Part shown: one piece after another, positions 22,692 through 32,092 of the stretch
Numbering within the stretch: position 1 is the first letter of the stretch
How the letters are laid out: each line of letters begins with the position of its first letter
NCBI RefSeq assembly: GCF_030123245.1
Contig: NZ_CP126101.1
Span: forward strand, 928,501 to 992,500
Length of the DNA stretch: 64,000 nt
Direction of reading: 5' to 3'
DNA from: Lysinibacillus pakistanensis
GTDB taxonomy: Bacteria; Bacillota; Bacilli; Bacillales_A; Planococcaceae
The notes under the pieces: model-generated
What the model saw: only the letters and a program-made list of their open reading frames with translations
Told to the model about the DNA's origin: nothing
Databases searched by the model: none
Made by a program: the position numbers and the translations under genes

Positions 22692-23462
22692 ATGACAGCA
22701 CCGTTAATTTCTATCCAGCAGGTGAGTAAAAAATTTATCGAACAAGAAGTACTTAATCAAATTTCATTGGATATTCAAAAGGGTGAAATAATCGCCATTT
22801 TAGGTAAAAGTGGTTGTGGTAAAAGTACACTTTTAAATTTAGTTGGAGGCTTTGAACAACCAACAACTGGACAAGTGTTGCTTGATAATCAAATCGTAAC
22901 TAAGGCAAGTAAACGTTGCATTATGCTGATGCAAAATTATGGGTTACTTCCTTGGCGATCTGCCCAAAAAAATGTGGAATTGGCTTTAGAAGGGGAGGCA
23001 TTGTCCAAGATAGAGCGTCAGCAGCGTGCCCAACACTATCTCAAGCTTGTAGGTTTAGAAGATCGTCTTTCGGCATTACCGAGTGAATTATCAGGAGGAA
23101 TGCAGCAGCGTGTAGCAATTGCTCGTGCACTGGCGATACACCCTGAAGTAATTTTGATGGATGAACCATTTGCAGCGCTTGACACATTTACTCGTTATTA
23201 TTTGCAGGATGAGCTTCTTGCCATTCAAAAGGAGGAGCGAACAACGATTTTATTGGTAACACATGATATTGATGAAGCGATTTATTTGGCAGATCGAATA
23301 TTTATCATGAGTCCCAACCCTGGGCGTATACATCGTGAAATACATGTACGAAGTACCAAGCCTAGAGATCGTGCAGATTCGGAATTCCAACATTTCCGAG
23401 AAGTTATTTTTAATGAATTCCATTTTACACAACCGCAGGACACGATTGAATACAACATTTAA
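22692..23462 (+). CDS. ABC transporter ATPase, nitrate/sulfonate/taurine type
   Basis: 256 residues: Walker [19 protein letters not shown]-loop [10 protein letters not shown], signature [16 protein letters not shown], Walker [12 protein letters not shown] and switch His [11 protein letters not shown] form the SsuB/TauB/NrtD subtype. It acts with the binding protein and permease encoded directly downstream (12-nt gaps). ATG follows AGAGGTG. Confidence 0.93.
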   Translation: MTAPLISIQQVSKKFIEQEVLNQISLDIQKGEIIAILGKSGCGKSTLLNLVGGFEQPTTGQVLLDNQIVTKASKRCIMLMQNYGLLPWRSAQKNVELALEGEALSKIERQQRAQHYLKLVGLEDRLSALPSELSGGMQQRVAIARALAIHPEVILMDEPFAALDTFTRYYLQDELLAIQKEERTTILLVTHDIDEAIYLADRIFIMSPNPGRIHREIHVRSTKPRDRADSEFQHFREVIFNEFHFTQPQDTIEYNI

Positions 23463-23474
23463 TACGGAGGAAAA

Positions 23475-24431
23475 TTGATGAAGAAATATTTATCGTTGTT
23501 TTTGATATTGACTTTATTACTGATTTTATCAGCTTGTGGAAAAAGTGAAGAGAATAGCAGTTCAAACACAGTAGATGATAAAAAAATCGTTAAAATTGGC
23601 TACCTGCCTATTACTCATGCGGCACCATTATACATGCAAACAGACAAAGAATACGAGGGCTACGCTATTGAATTGGTGAAATTTGGGTCTTGGCCAGAGC
23701 TAATGGATGCATTAAATACAGGTAAAATAGATGGAGCATCGGTGCTAATTCAGCTTGCTATGAAGGCAAAGGAACAAGGAATCGATTTAAAGGCTGTGGC
23801 ACTAGGTCATCGTGATGGTAATGTAGTTGTTGTGGCACCTAATGTTGAAAAGGTTGAAGATTTAAAGGGGAAAAGCTTTGCTATTCCAAATAAATACTCC
23901 ACACATAATATTTTATTGTATCGAATGCTTCAGGACGCTGGGATAAATTATCAGGATGTGGATGTTGTGGAGCTTCCTCCAGCGGAAATGCCAGCTGCTT
24001 TAGCGGAAGGACGAATTGCAGGATATGTGGTTGCAGAGCCATTTGGTGCGATTTCTGTATCACTTGAAAAAGGAAAGGTTTTATTCCAGTCTGAAGATAT
24101 CTGGCCAAACTCTATTGACTGTGGTTTAGTATTACGAAATGCATTTATTGAGAAACACAAAGATATTGCTAAACAATTTGTAAAGGATTATGCGGCTGCA
24201 GGTGAGCTGATGAATGCTAATGATGACCATGCTCATGAGGTAGTGGCGAAGTATATAAAAGTGGATAAAGAAGTATTAGATCTATCGTTACATTGGATCT
24301 CTTATAATAATTTAAAAATTGAAAAAGATGCCTATAAGATTTTAAGAGATTCACTAATAGAAATGGGCTTATCTGAAAATCCGCCGACATATGATGAATT
24401 TGTAGATTCTTCATTGATTGAAGAAAAGTAG
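23475..24431 (+). CDS. ABC substrate-binding lipoprotein, SsuA/NMT1 type
   Basis: 318 residues; lipobox LILSACGKS (Cys about 21). The NMT1/THI5-like fold shows KIGYLPITHAAPLYM, GKIDGASVLIQLAMKAKEQG and VVAEPFGAISV. Relatives bind sulfonates, nitrate, bicarbonate or thiamine precursors. The downstream flavin-type enzyme makes an organosulfur compound attractive, but this is not shown by sequence. ATG follows ACGGAGG. Confidence 0.9.
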   Translation: MMKKYLSLFLILTLLLILSACGKSEENSSSNTVDDKKIVKIGYLPITHAAPLYMQTDKEYEGYAIELVKFGSWPELMDALNTGKIDGASVLIQLAMKAKEQGIDLKAVALGHRDGNVVVVAPNVEKVEDLKGKSFAIPNKYSTHNILLYRMLQDAGINYQDVDVVELPPAEMPAALAEGRIAGYVVAEPFGAISVSLEKGKVLFQSEDIWPNSIDCGLVLRNAFIEKHKDIAKQFVKDYAAAGELMNANDDHAHEVVAKYIKVDKEVLDLSLHWISYNNLKIEKDAYKILRDSLIEMGLSENPPTYDEFVDSSLIEEK

Positions 24432-24443
24432 GGTGATAGTTGA

Positions 24444-25199
24444 ATGAAAAAAATAGGACCTATTTTACTTGGATTAATACTATTACTTTGCATTTGGCAA
24501 CTAGTTACAGTGATTGGGGGACATGATGCCGCTTTATTTCCTCCACCATTAAATGTTCTGACAGCTTTATATGAAATCATTAAGGATGGCTCTATTTTTG
24601 AGCATATACAAATTAGTCTATTTCGATTTTTTAGTGGTTATTTATTAGCAGTGGTAGTAGCAGTTATTTTGGGACTTTTCCTAGGTAGGTGGACGAAAGT
24701 TTGGTCTATTTTAGATCCAATTGTGCAAGTGCTACGCCCTGTTTCACCAATTGCATGGTCACCATTTATTGTCTTGTGGTTTGGCATTGGCAATATGCCA
24801 GCTATTGTAATTATTTTTATTGCTGCGTTTTTTCCTGTACTACTATCAACGGTGTCGGCAGTGAAAAAAGTGGATAATGTTTATCTACGAGTTGCAGCAA
24901 ATTTTGAAATGTCTCAGTTCCATTTATTGAAAAAAATAGTTTTTCCAGCTGCCTTTCCAATGATTGCAAATGGCTTGCACATGGCTTTAGGTAGTGCATG
25001 GATATTTCTTGTGGCGGGCGAAATGGTAGGTGCACAATCTGGTCTTGGATTTTTAATAGTGGATGCACGAAATTCACTTAGTTTGGATTTAGTCATGGCA
25101 GCTATTATTGTGATTGGTCTACTAGGCTTACTTTTAGACAAAGCCATCCGCTATTTTGAAAATTGGGTGACAAAAATCTGGGGAGGACAGGGAGCATAG
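24444..25199 (+). CDS. ABC permease, SsuC/TauC type
   Basis: 251 residues with six predicted helices. The BPD permease EAA-like loop is VAANFEMSQFHLLKKIVFPAAFP with a conserved Gly-poor variant, and GSAWIFLVAGEMVGAQSGLG follows; both are typical of the SsuC/TauC family. It completes the importer with the two preceding genes. TTGAATG context with GGGTGAT upstream. Confidence 0.92.
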   Translation: MKKIGPILLGLILLLCIWQLVTVIGGHDAALFPPPLNVLTALYEIIKDGSIFEHIQISLFRFFSGYLLAVVVAVILGLFLGRWTKVWSILDPIVQVLRPVSPIAWSPFIVLWFGIGNMPAIVIIFIAAFFPVLLSTVSAVKKVDNVYLRVAANFEMSQFHLLKKIVFPAAFPMIANGLHMALGSAWIFLVAGEMVGAQSGLGFLIVDARNSLSLDLVMAAIIVIGLLGLLLDKAIRYFENWVTKIWGGQGA

Positions 25200-25201
25200 G
25201 A

Positions 25202-25243
25202 TAGCTGCTAGAATTCTGCCGAGGTATGGCAGAATTCCTGGCT
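25202..25243. terminator. Inverted repeat between convergent genes
   Basis: GAATTCTGCC and GGCAGAATTC around a 7-nt loop, with TAGC/GCTA outside. No T-run on either strand, so termination is uncertain. It lies between the permease and the convergent HxlR gene. Confidence 0.4.
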
Positions 25244-25271
25244 ATGTAGGGGCTAAAAGTGATTCGATTAG

Positions 25272-25700
25272 CTATTTTGCAATGGGGCGTATTTGAATGG
25301 TATCAATACGTTCACCCGAATTTTTTGCATAATAGCCAATCTCTACACGTTCTCCTGTCTTCGCATCAACAATTTCCTTGTAGCACTGGTCTAAATGTTC
25401 ACTACCCCATAAAATCATGGCGTTAAATATTGGCTCCAATGCCTTACCTGCATCTGTTAGTGAATAGGCATAGCGAGGTGGATGTGCTGAGTAAAGGGTT
25501 GATGCTACTAATCCAGCCTCTTCCAATGATTTTAAGCGTGCAGATAAGAGATTCGCTGAAAGCCCTGGCAAATTTAATTTAATATCATTAAAATTTGATT
25601 GGCCAATTAGAAGCTCGTGCAAAATGAGTAAAGTCCAGCGATCACCGATAATATTTAAAGTTTGTGCAATATTGCATGGTAAGTCATAGCGTGTTTTCAT
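25272..25700 (-). CDS. HxlR-family transcriptional regulator
   Basis: 142 residues, complete HxlR winged helix: CNIAQTLNIIGDRWTLLILHELL at the start and LPGLSANLLSARLKSLEEAGLV for the recognition helix, with a longer C-terminal tail than YodB. One Cys near the N-terminus (DLPCNIA) is at the position used for redox sensing in some relatives. Start 25700 follows GGAGGG; ten extra upstream codons lack a site. It is flanked by two operons with the same operator box and divergent from one of them, so it probably controls both and itself. Confidence 0.87.
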   Translation of the reverse strand: MKTRYDLPCNIAQTLNIIGDRWTLLILHELLIGQSNFNDIKLNLPGLSANLLSARLKSLEEAGLVASTLYSAHPPRYAYSLTDAGKALEPIFNAMILWGSEHLDQCYKEIVDAKTGERVEIGYYAKNSGERIDTIQIRPIAK

Positions 25701-25769
25701 TGAATTTCCCTCCATGCAGTAGTGTAGCACAAAATATAATTTTTAGTAAATTCAGTTGTTTTTATTAAG

Positions 25770-25790
25770 TAAGTATAATAAAATAACTCA
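25770..25790. promoter_or_regulatory. Shared operator/-10 box, copy 2 (DUF4242 operon)
   Basis: TAAGT-ATAATAAAATA-ACTCA differs from the copy at 22617 by one base. It is placed in the divergent region between the HxlR gene and the DUF4242 gene. Confidence 0.55.
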
Positions 25791-25826
25791 CATAACAAAA
25801 AAACTAACTATTCGGAGGTATTTACT

Positions 25827-26345
25827 ATGAATTTATATTTGGTAGAATCAACAGTAAATGAAATTACAAACAAAGAACAATTTTCAGCATTAGTGGAGCG
25901 CATTAGTGATTCACAGGATGTGGCAGTGATTGAGGTGCAGGTAGCTAAAGATTTCAGCCGCGCTTACTTCATTGTAGAAGCTAATGAAGAGGCACAAGCA
26001 ACTGCGGCATTAATAGCTCAGCATGTACAAGCTGATTTAGTGAAGGAAGTACGTCTTGTCGGTAAAGAGCTGGAAGATGTAAAGCAAAATCAGGAAGTAG
26101 TGAATTACTTAGTGGAGTGGGAAATTCCTGCGGAGATTACAATGGATCAATACTTAGCACGTAAAAAGAAAAATTCAGTTCACTACGAAGAAGTACCAGA
26201 AGTACATTTTTCACGTACTTATGTTTGTGAGGATATGTCGAAATGCTTATGTTTCTATGATGCACCAGATGAAGCGGCAGTAAAACGAGCTCGGGAGGCT
26301 GTACAAACACCAATTACATCGTTAACAGAATTAGCAGATAAGTAA
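25827..26345 (+). CDS. DUF4242-type protein
   Basis: 172 residues. The C-terminal half (about 90-170) reads YLVEWEIPAEITMDQYLARK through HFSRTYVCEDMSKCLCFYDA to DEAAVKRARE, the DUF4242 pattern of small ferredoxin-like-fold proteins, one of which (SCO4226) binds nickel. The N-terminal half looks like a diverged second copy of the same fold (MNLYLVESTVNEI), so the protein may be an internal duplication. Strong site CGGAGG. It starts an operon with the acyl-CoA-dehydrogenase-like gene, about 45 nt apart. Confidence 0.75.
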   Translation: MNLYLVESTVNEITNKEQFSALVERISDSQDVAVIEVQVAKDFSRAYFIVEANEEAQATAALIAQHVQADLVKEVRLVGKELEDVKQNQEVVNYLVEWEIPAEITMDQYLARKKKNSVHYEEVPEVHFSRTYVCEDMSKCLCFYDAPDEAAVKRAREAVQTPITSLTELADK

Positions 26346-26389
26346 AAGTAAGAAAATAGCAGAATAAGTGAAGGATAGGAGTGGAAGCC

Positions 26390-27448
26390 ATGGCAGAAGA
26401 AGCGGTAGTTTTACAGGCTTTAATCGATGAAAAATTAAAACCGTTGGTAAAAAAGATTGATGAGGAAGCTTATTATGCGGAGGAATATTTATTTGCCCTT
26501 GGAAAAGCAGGCTTTTTCCAATCAACACATAAGGATGAAGAAAGTACACTTCTTGATGAGCTAACAATTGTACAAGAAACGGCAAAGGTCTGTATGACAA
26601 CTGCATTCTGCCTATGGTGCCACCTTGCTGCATTAACATATATTCGTAAAACGAGCAATTCTGAGTTACGTGCAGTAGTATTACCTTTACTTGAGGGTGG
26701 AGAGTTACTCGGAGCCACAGGTTTATCGAATCCTATGAAGTTTTATGCAGGTCTAGAAAAGCTTCATTTATCAGCTGAACGTGTTGATAGTGGCTATGTT
26801 TTAAACGGTGTGTTACCTGCCGTTTCCAACTTGGCTGATAATCATTGGTTTGGAGCTATTGCCTGTTATGAAGGAAAAGAAGTAATGCTATTCGTCAATA
26901 CAAATAATTCAGCAATCACTCTAAAAGAAAAAGTTCATTTCTTAGGGGTAAATGGTAGTGCCACTTATAGCTGTAAATTTGATAAAGTCTTTGTAGCTGA
27001 TGAATATGTAATAGCACATGATGCAAGTTTATTTGTTGATACGATTCGACCAACATTTGTCTTGTATCAAATACCACTAGGCTTTGGTGTGATGGAGGCA
27101 TGCATTGAAGGAATTGAAAAAGTAAAAGCAAAGCAGAATGGCTGTAATGAGTATTTACAGGTTCAGGCGGATGAACTTGCAAAAGAGCTTCAGCAATTAC
27201 AAGAAGCTTTACAATTAAACGTACTAGCAGGTGGAACGGATTTATATGAAATTTGTCAGCTTCGCTTACAGACAGTCTATGCCACATTGGCAGCAGTACA
27301 GGCAAATATGCTGCATAATGGATCTGCTGGTTATATCGTGGGTAGTACACCTTCACGCAAGCTTCGAGAGGCCTATTTTTTCGCTAATTTAACACCAACA
27401 GTTAGACAGCTTGAGAAAATGTCAAAAGTTTTAAAAATCGCAGAATAA
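26390..27448 (+). CDS. Acyl-CoA dehydrogenase-fold flavoenzyme
   Basis: 352 residues. The N-terminal helical domain (AEEYLFALGKAGFFQ), middle beta domain (GGELLGATGLSNPMK, RVDSGYVLNGVLPAVSNL) and C-terminal helical bundle fit the acyl-CoA dehydrogenase/DszC/SfnB superfamily. The usual catalytic Glu is not obvious, so a monooxygenase-like role with a separate reductase is possible. Start 26390 follows AGGATAGGAG; an upstream in-frame GTG overlaps that site. The operon context with DUF4242 and the nearby sulfonate-type importer suggests catabolism of an imported small molecule. Substrate unknown. Confidence 0.78.
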   Translation: MAEEAVVLQALIDEKLKPLVKKIDEEAYYAEEYLFALGKAGFFQSTHKDEESTLLDELTIVQETAKVCMTTAFCLWCHLAALTYIRKTSNSELRAVVLPLLEGGELLGATGLSNPMKFYAGLEKLHLSAERVDSGYVLNGVLPAVSNLADNHWFGAIACYEGKEVMLFVNTNNSAITLKEKVHFLGVNGSATYSCKFDKVFVADEYVIAHDASLFVDTIRPTFVLYQIPLGFGVMEACIEGIEKVKAKQNGCNEYLQVQADELAKELQQLQEALQLNVLAGGTDLYEICQLRLQTVYATLAAVQANMLHNGSAGYIVGSTPSRKLREAYFFANLTPTVRQLEKMSKVLKIAE

Positions 27449-27619
27449 CAATGAGAAACCTTGAGAGGCATATGACCAATCAAGGTTTTCTTGCATTTGA
27501 TAGGAAAAATGCTGCTGTGCTTTGTCATTCTTTGTGGAATGTAATTGAAAGCATGATTATTCCAGACAGACATATAGTGTATATTGAGAATTATGAGTAT
27601 GGAAATGAAAGGGGATTGT

Positions 27620-29686
27620 GTGGATAAATCTAAGTCGAATCAACGCAAAAATTTGGAGGAGAATGCAAAGGATCAGCAGCTAGAGCAATTTCGTGTCGAT
27701 AATAAAGGAACAAAGATGACGACAAATCAGGGACTTAAAGTTTCAAATGATGAGGATTCGTTGAAAGCCGGGGTACGTGGCCCAACGATAATGGAGGATT
27801 TTCATCTTAGAGAAAAAATAACCCATTTTGATCATGAGCGTATCCCGGAGCGTGTTGTTCATGCAAGAGGCTATGCTGCTCACGGTGAATTTGAATTGTA
27901 CGAGTCGATGAAAGAATATACGAGAGCTAACTTTTTACAGGATACTAGCAAGAAAACGCCTGTGTTTGTTAGGTTCTCCACGGTCGTTGGAAGTCTAGGC
28001 TCGATGGATACAGCTCGCGATGTACGTGGGTTTGCCACAAAATTTTACACAGATGAGGGCAATTATGATTTAGTTGGAAATAATATACCTGTCTTTTTTA
28101 TTCAGGATGCCATTAAGTTTCCAGATTTAATTCATGCAGTAAAACCAGAGCCTCATAATGATATGCCACAGGCTGCCTCTGCGCATGATACATTTTGGGA
28201 CTTTGTCGCGAATAATCAAGAAATTGCACATATGGTGATGTGGGTTATGTCGGATCGAGCAATCCCTAGAAGCTTTCGGATGATGGAGGGCTTCGGTGTC
28301 CATGCATTCCGTTTCGTCAATGAAAAAGGAAAGTCAAGATTTGTGAAGTTTCATTGGAAGCCTGTGCTAGGTGTTCATTCATTGGTTTGGGATGAGGCAC
28401 AAATTATCGGTGGGAAGGATTCAGATTTTCAACGACGTGATTTATGGGAGGCAATTGAAATTGGTGATTACCCTGAATTTGAGCTAGGTGTGCAGATGCT
28501 TGAGCCAGAGGATGAATTTAAATTTGATTTTGATATTTTAGATGCAACAAAGCTTTGGCCTGAAGAAATAGTGCCTGTGAAAAAAATTGGCAAAATGACC
28601 TTGAATCGTAATGTGGATAATGTTTTTGCTGAAACAGAACAGGTCGCCTTTCATCCAGGAAATGTAGTACCAGGTATAGATTTTACCAATGATCCACTTT
28701 TACAGGGACGTCTATTTTCTTATTTAGATACACAGCTTATTCGCCTAGGTGGACCTAACTTTGCAGAAATACCGATTAATCGACCAGTTTGCCCAATTCA
28801 CAACAATCAACGCAATGGCTTTAGTCGACAAGCCATCAATTTAGGAAGGGTCAGTTATCATAAAAACTCTTTGGCAAATAATACTCCTTCACCAGCTACT
28901 GCAAAGGAGGGTGGCTATGTCCACTATGAGGAAAAGGTGGAAGGCCGAATTACACGAGCGCGAAGTAAATCCTTTGATGATCACTTTTCACAGGCAAGGT
29001 TATTCTGGAATAGTATGTCGCCTCCGGAAAAGCAGCATATTATAGAAGCTTTTAGCTTTGAGGTAGGAAAAGTAAAAAGTAAATCCGTACGTCAGCAGGT
29101 CGTCAATATGTTTGTTCGAGTGGATAAAGCGATGGCAACAACAATAGCAGATAATGTTGGTGTCAATCGACCAACCGGTGAACAAATAAATGTTACAGCA
29201 TCCTCCCCAGCATTGAGCCAAGCTAATACTATAAAAGTACCTCAAACACTAAAGGTTGGAGTTCTAATTGGTGATGGTTTTGATGCTAATGAGGTGGGAG
29301 AAGTGCTGAAGTATTTAACGAGACAAGGCGTGCGATATAGTATTATTTCAGATAGGTTAGGGGTAGTGACTAGTAGTAATGGAGTACAATTAACCGCAAC
29401 TGAAACATTTATCACAACTGATGCAGTATTATTTGATTCATTATACGTTGTAGGTGTAAAGGCAAATAATCAGGCAAAGTTCAATACACATATTGTTAAC
29501 TACATGAACGAATCATATCGACATTATAAGCCAATTGGTATTGCTACAACGGGAACTACATTTTTTAATATGTCTAATGCAAATGTAGGACCAGGGATTG
29601 TACTGGCAACAGGTAATAAAGATTTTGCTAAAAAATATGTAGATGCCATTGCCCAGCAACGTTTTTGGCAGCGCAATATTTATTAA
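27620..29686 (+). CDS. katE: Large-subunit (clade 2) haem catalase
   Basis: About 688 residues. Catalase core: active-site His in [13 protein letters not shown], Asn in [12 protein letters not shown] and the proximal haem-ligand Tyr in [12 protein letters not shown]-terminal DJ-1/class I amidotransferase-like domain (about 540-680, [18 protein letters not shown]) marks the large-subunit class, as in KatE of Bacillus. It degrades H2O2 in the cytoplasm; large catalases of this kind are often general-stress or spore associated. GTG at 27620 follows AAAGGGG; several upstream in-frame ATG/TTG codons (from 27584) are alternatives. No PerR box was recognised upstream. Confidence 0.93.
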   Translation: MDKSKSNQRKNLEENAKDQQLEQFRVDNKGTKMTTNQGLKVSNDEDSLKAGVRGPTIMEDFHLREKITHFDHERIPERVVHARGYAAHGEFELYESMKEYTRANFLQDTSKKTPVFVRFSTVVGSLGSMDTARDVRGFATKFYTDEGNYDLVGNNIPVFFIQDAIKFPDLIHAVKPEPHNDMPQAASAHDTFWDFVANNQEIAHMVMWVMSDRAIPRSFRMMEGFGVHAFRFVNEKGKSRFVKFHWKPVLGVHSLVWDEAQIIGGKDSDFQRRDLWEAIEIGDYPEFELGVQMLEPEDEFKFDFDILDATKLWPEEIVPVKKIGKMTLNRNVDNVFAETEQVAFHPGNVVPGIDFTNDPLLQGRLFSYLDTQLIRLGGPNFAEIPINRPVCPIHNNQRNGFSRQAINLGRVSYHKNSLANNTPSPATAKEGGYVHYEEKVEGRITRARSKSFDDHFSQARLFWNSMSPPEKQHIIEAFSFEVGKVKSKSVRQQVVNMFVRVDKAMATTIADNVGVNRPTGEQINVTASSPALSQANTIKVPQTLKVGVLIGDGFDANEVGEVLKYLTRQGVRYSIISDRLGVVTSSNGVQLTATETFITTDAVLFDSLYVVGVKANNQAKFNTHIVNYMNESYRHYKPIGIATTGTTFFNMSNANVGPGIVLATGNKDFAKKYVDAIAQQRFWQRNIY

Positions 29687-29792
29687 CATATTGAGATTAA
29701 TCCACAAGAACTTATTTATTCAATACATGAACGCTAGGTCGAGTAAATCATATTTGCATGATTCTTTTTTTCGATTATCTCCTAATTCAAAT

Positions 29793-29836
29793 AAAGTCTC
29801 TCATGTTCTATTGAGGAGATGAGGGACTTTTTTTAC
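29793..29836 (+). terminator. Rho-independent terminator after catalase
   Basis: AAAGTCTCTCAT pairs with ATGAGGGACTTT (one wobble), followed by TTTT. Confidence 0.82.
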
Positions 29837-29989
29837 TACTACTTTTCCTATTCCTCACTCTTTGATCGCCAGTAAAAATTCGTCTATCCTTACAGTCCTA
29901 ATAAAGGAAATATTAATAAGTTTTCTGCAAAAGATATGCCGTTGCATTCAAATTTTGTAAGTGATATGGTGGTACATGAGGTGAAATTT

Positions 29990-31327
29990 ATGGAAAAATT
30001 TGATATTGCAATTATTGGCGCAGGTCCTGGTGGCTATGTGGCAGCTATTTATGCAGCTAAAAGTGGCAAGAAAGTTGCTTTAGTGGAACGTCATAAAGTA
30101 GGAGGGGCCTGCTACAATGTTGGATGTATCCCTTCAAAGATTTTGCTGGAGCATAGTAAGCTTGTGCAGGAAATAAAACGTGGTAATGACTGGGGAATTG
30201 AAACATCTAAGGTAAATGTGAATTTTACACGGTTAATGCAGCGAAAGGACTCCTTGATTGAAGAACTTTTGGCCAATATTGAGGGTTATATTTTAAGCAA
30301 TCATATTACGTTTTACCGCGGTGAAGCTTCAGTTGCTAAAGACATGACCGTAACTGTCGGAAAAGCAATCTTTACTGCGACGGATATTATTTTAGCGACA
30401 GGAAGCAAACCATTTGTACCACCATTTAAAGGTCTAGAGTCAGCTAAATACTATACGACAGATACTTTTTTTAGTATTGATGAACTACCAAAACAGTTAA
30501 CTATTATTGGTGGCGGTGTTATTGCAGTAGAAATGGCATTTAGCTTAGCGCCACTTGGAACAAAGGTAACAATGCTGAATCATAGTGAGGATATTTTACA
30601 GACAGAAGAGCCAGACGCAAGACCTCTAATTCGACAAAAAATGAAAAAGCTTGGAATTGAGCTTGTCATAGATTTTCAATTTAACCATTTTAAAGACAAT
30701 GAAATTCATACATCTAAAGGAATTTATACATATGAAAATCTTTTATTTGCGACAGGTCGACGTCCAAATACAGAAATAGCTCAGCAATTGGGACTAGCAT
30801 TTGATGGTCGTTTAATTGCAGTTAATGAACACCTAGAAACAAGTCAGCCACATATTTACGCAATAGGTGATTTAGTTGGTGGCTATCAGCTAGCTCATTC
30901 AGCTAGTGCAGAGGGTATTCATGTAATCGATCATATTTTAGGGAATAAACCGTTATTAATTGACCAAGATGCTATTCCTCGTTGTGTTTATACACATCCT
31001 GAAATCGCGACATTTGGTTTATTAGAAAATCAGGTGAAGGTGCCATGTACGGTTATAAAAATACCTGTTCATTCCAATTCTAAGGCACTAATGGAGGGAA
31101 ATACAGAGGGCTTTGTGAAGCTAATTGCTACAAAAAAAGAAGGACATATTTTAGGTGCATGTGTAGTCGCTGATGGGGCAACAGAAATACTAAACTCAAT
31201 TTTAGCAACGAAAAATGCTGGTGGTACTGCACATATGCTTGCAAAAATGATTTTCCCACATCCAACCGTATCTGAGCATATTGGTGATGCGGCAAAAGGT
31301 ATTTTTGATAAAGCTATACATCAATAA
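29990..31327 (+). CDS. Dihydrolipoyl dehydrogenase (E3-like) flavoprotein
   Basis: 445 residues of the class I pyridine nucleotide-disulfide oxidoreductase family. FAD motif IIGAGPGGYVAA, redox pair GGACYNVGCIPSK (CxxxxC), NAD motif IIGGGVIAVEMAF, second FAD motif IYAIGDLVGG and the C-terminal HPTVSEH base of dihydrolipoyl dehydrogenases are all present. Start 29990 (MEKFDIAI) follows GAGGTG. It is not next to any E1/E2 genes, so it is an extra E3 paralogue; it may serve another lipoyl or thiol system. Confidence 0.88.
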   Translation: MEKFDIAIIGAGPGGYVAAIYAAKSGKKVALVERHKVGGACYNVGCIPSKILLEHSKLVQEIKRGNDWGIETSKVNVNFTRLMQRKDSLIEELLANIEGYILSNHITFYRGEASVAKDMTVTVGKAIFTATDIILATGSKPFVPPFKGLESAKYYTTDTFFSIDELPKQLTIIGGGVIAVEMAFSLAPLGTKVTMLNHSEDILQTEEPDARPLIRQKMKKLGIELVIDFQFNHFKDNEIHTSKGIYTYENLLFATGRRPNTEIAQQLGLAFDGRLIAVNEHLETSQPHIYAIGDLVGGYQLAHSASAEGIHVIDHILGNKPLLIDQDAIPRCVYTHPEIATFGLLENQVKVPCTVIKIPVHSNSKALMEGNTEGFVKLIATKKEGHILGACVVADGATEILNSILATKNAGGTAHMLAKMIFPHPTVSEHIGDAAKGIFDKAIHQ

Positions 31328-31333
31328 CTTATA

Positions 31334-31369
31334 AAATCTAGATTCTTTAAAAAATCATAAATGTAGATT
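31334..31369. repeat. Left flanking hairpin of noncoding element, copy 1
   Basis: 36 nt beginning AAATCTAGATTCTTT and ending ATGTAGATT. It matches the 36-nt hairpin at 32038-32073 with few changes, so both sides of the element carry the same sequence in the same orientation. The right copy is a perfect hairpin and this one is decayed. Confidence 0.7.
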
Positions 31370-32037
31370 GATGTTGTTGAAATACTATTTTGTCAAGGAA
31401 ATCAAGGTGGCAAATTAATAAGTATAGCCCTTTTTCAATACGAGGAGTTGACGACTGTGTGCTTTCCTGCTGAATCCCCGAGGAATCACTCAGTCTACAC
31501 TCCAATCAACCATTGCTCATAGTATTTTCATTAGCATTTCACATAAATTTATAGTGATAAATTGAAGTCTTAGCCCTCACTATTTTGCGCAAAAATGGAG
31601 CCTGATAATATTTTTCTATCGACTGCAATAAGTGATTTTTTATAAAGTTAGAAATTAGTTTTATGCATAAAAATAAAATGTAGGTTGACAGCTATAGAAT
31701 TGTACCACTATTCTATCCATTTAATGATGATGAGTAATATGCTTTTGCTTTACTTTTGAGGGAAGAAAATATTTAAAGTTCCACACTATTGCTGATTGGA
31801 GTGTAAGGCTACTCGACTCCCGTGGGATAGCGAGACAGACGAGAAACTGAGGCCAACACGATGTTGGTCACGAAGGCATTGTCACAGGAAGTGACGCACT
31901 TAGCCTTCGTTCCTCCAGCGCAGGAAGCGGCTCGTCGCTCGCCCACTGGAAAGCGAGTAGCCTGGAACGGAAATCACCTTCATTTGACTTAGTAGTGTTT
32001 ACAAAGAATCCCTTGACCATTTAGTTTTTCAACACTA
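31370..32037. repeat. Noncoding repeated element, copy 1 (about 670 bp)
   Basis: It is homologous along its length to 53373-53907 plus 55336-55489. The ends are imperfect inverted repeats: left GTTGTTGAAATACTA...GTCAAGG, right (reverse complement) GTGTTGAAAAACTA...GTCAAGG. The 3' part contains a GC-rich domain closed by GGCTACTCG (31807-31815) pairing with CGAGTAGCC (31954-31962). No frame longer than short stretches is open, so it encodes no protein. It is bounded by a duplicated hairpin. This makes it a MITE-like element or a mobile structured RNA. Confidence 0.75.
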
Positions 32038-32078
32038 AAATCTACATTCATTAAAAAATAATGAATGTAGATTTTTTT
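32038..32078 (+). terminator. Terminator; right flanking hairpin of element copy 1
   Basis: TCTACATTCATT and AATGAATGTAGA pair perfectly (7-nt loop), then TTTTTTTG. It is the right-hand copy of the duplicated flank. Confidence 0.8.
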
Positions 32079-32092
32079 GTTAAAAAAGCCTA

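Noticed and set aside
27449..27619. PerR box before the catalase gene
   Set aside because: No close match to the TTATAATNATTATAA dyad was found in the upstream region.
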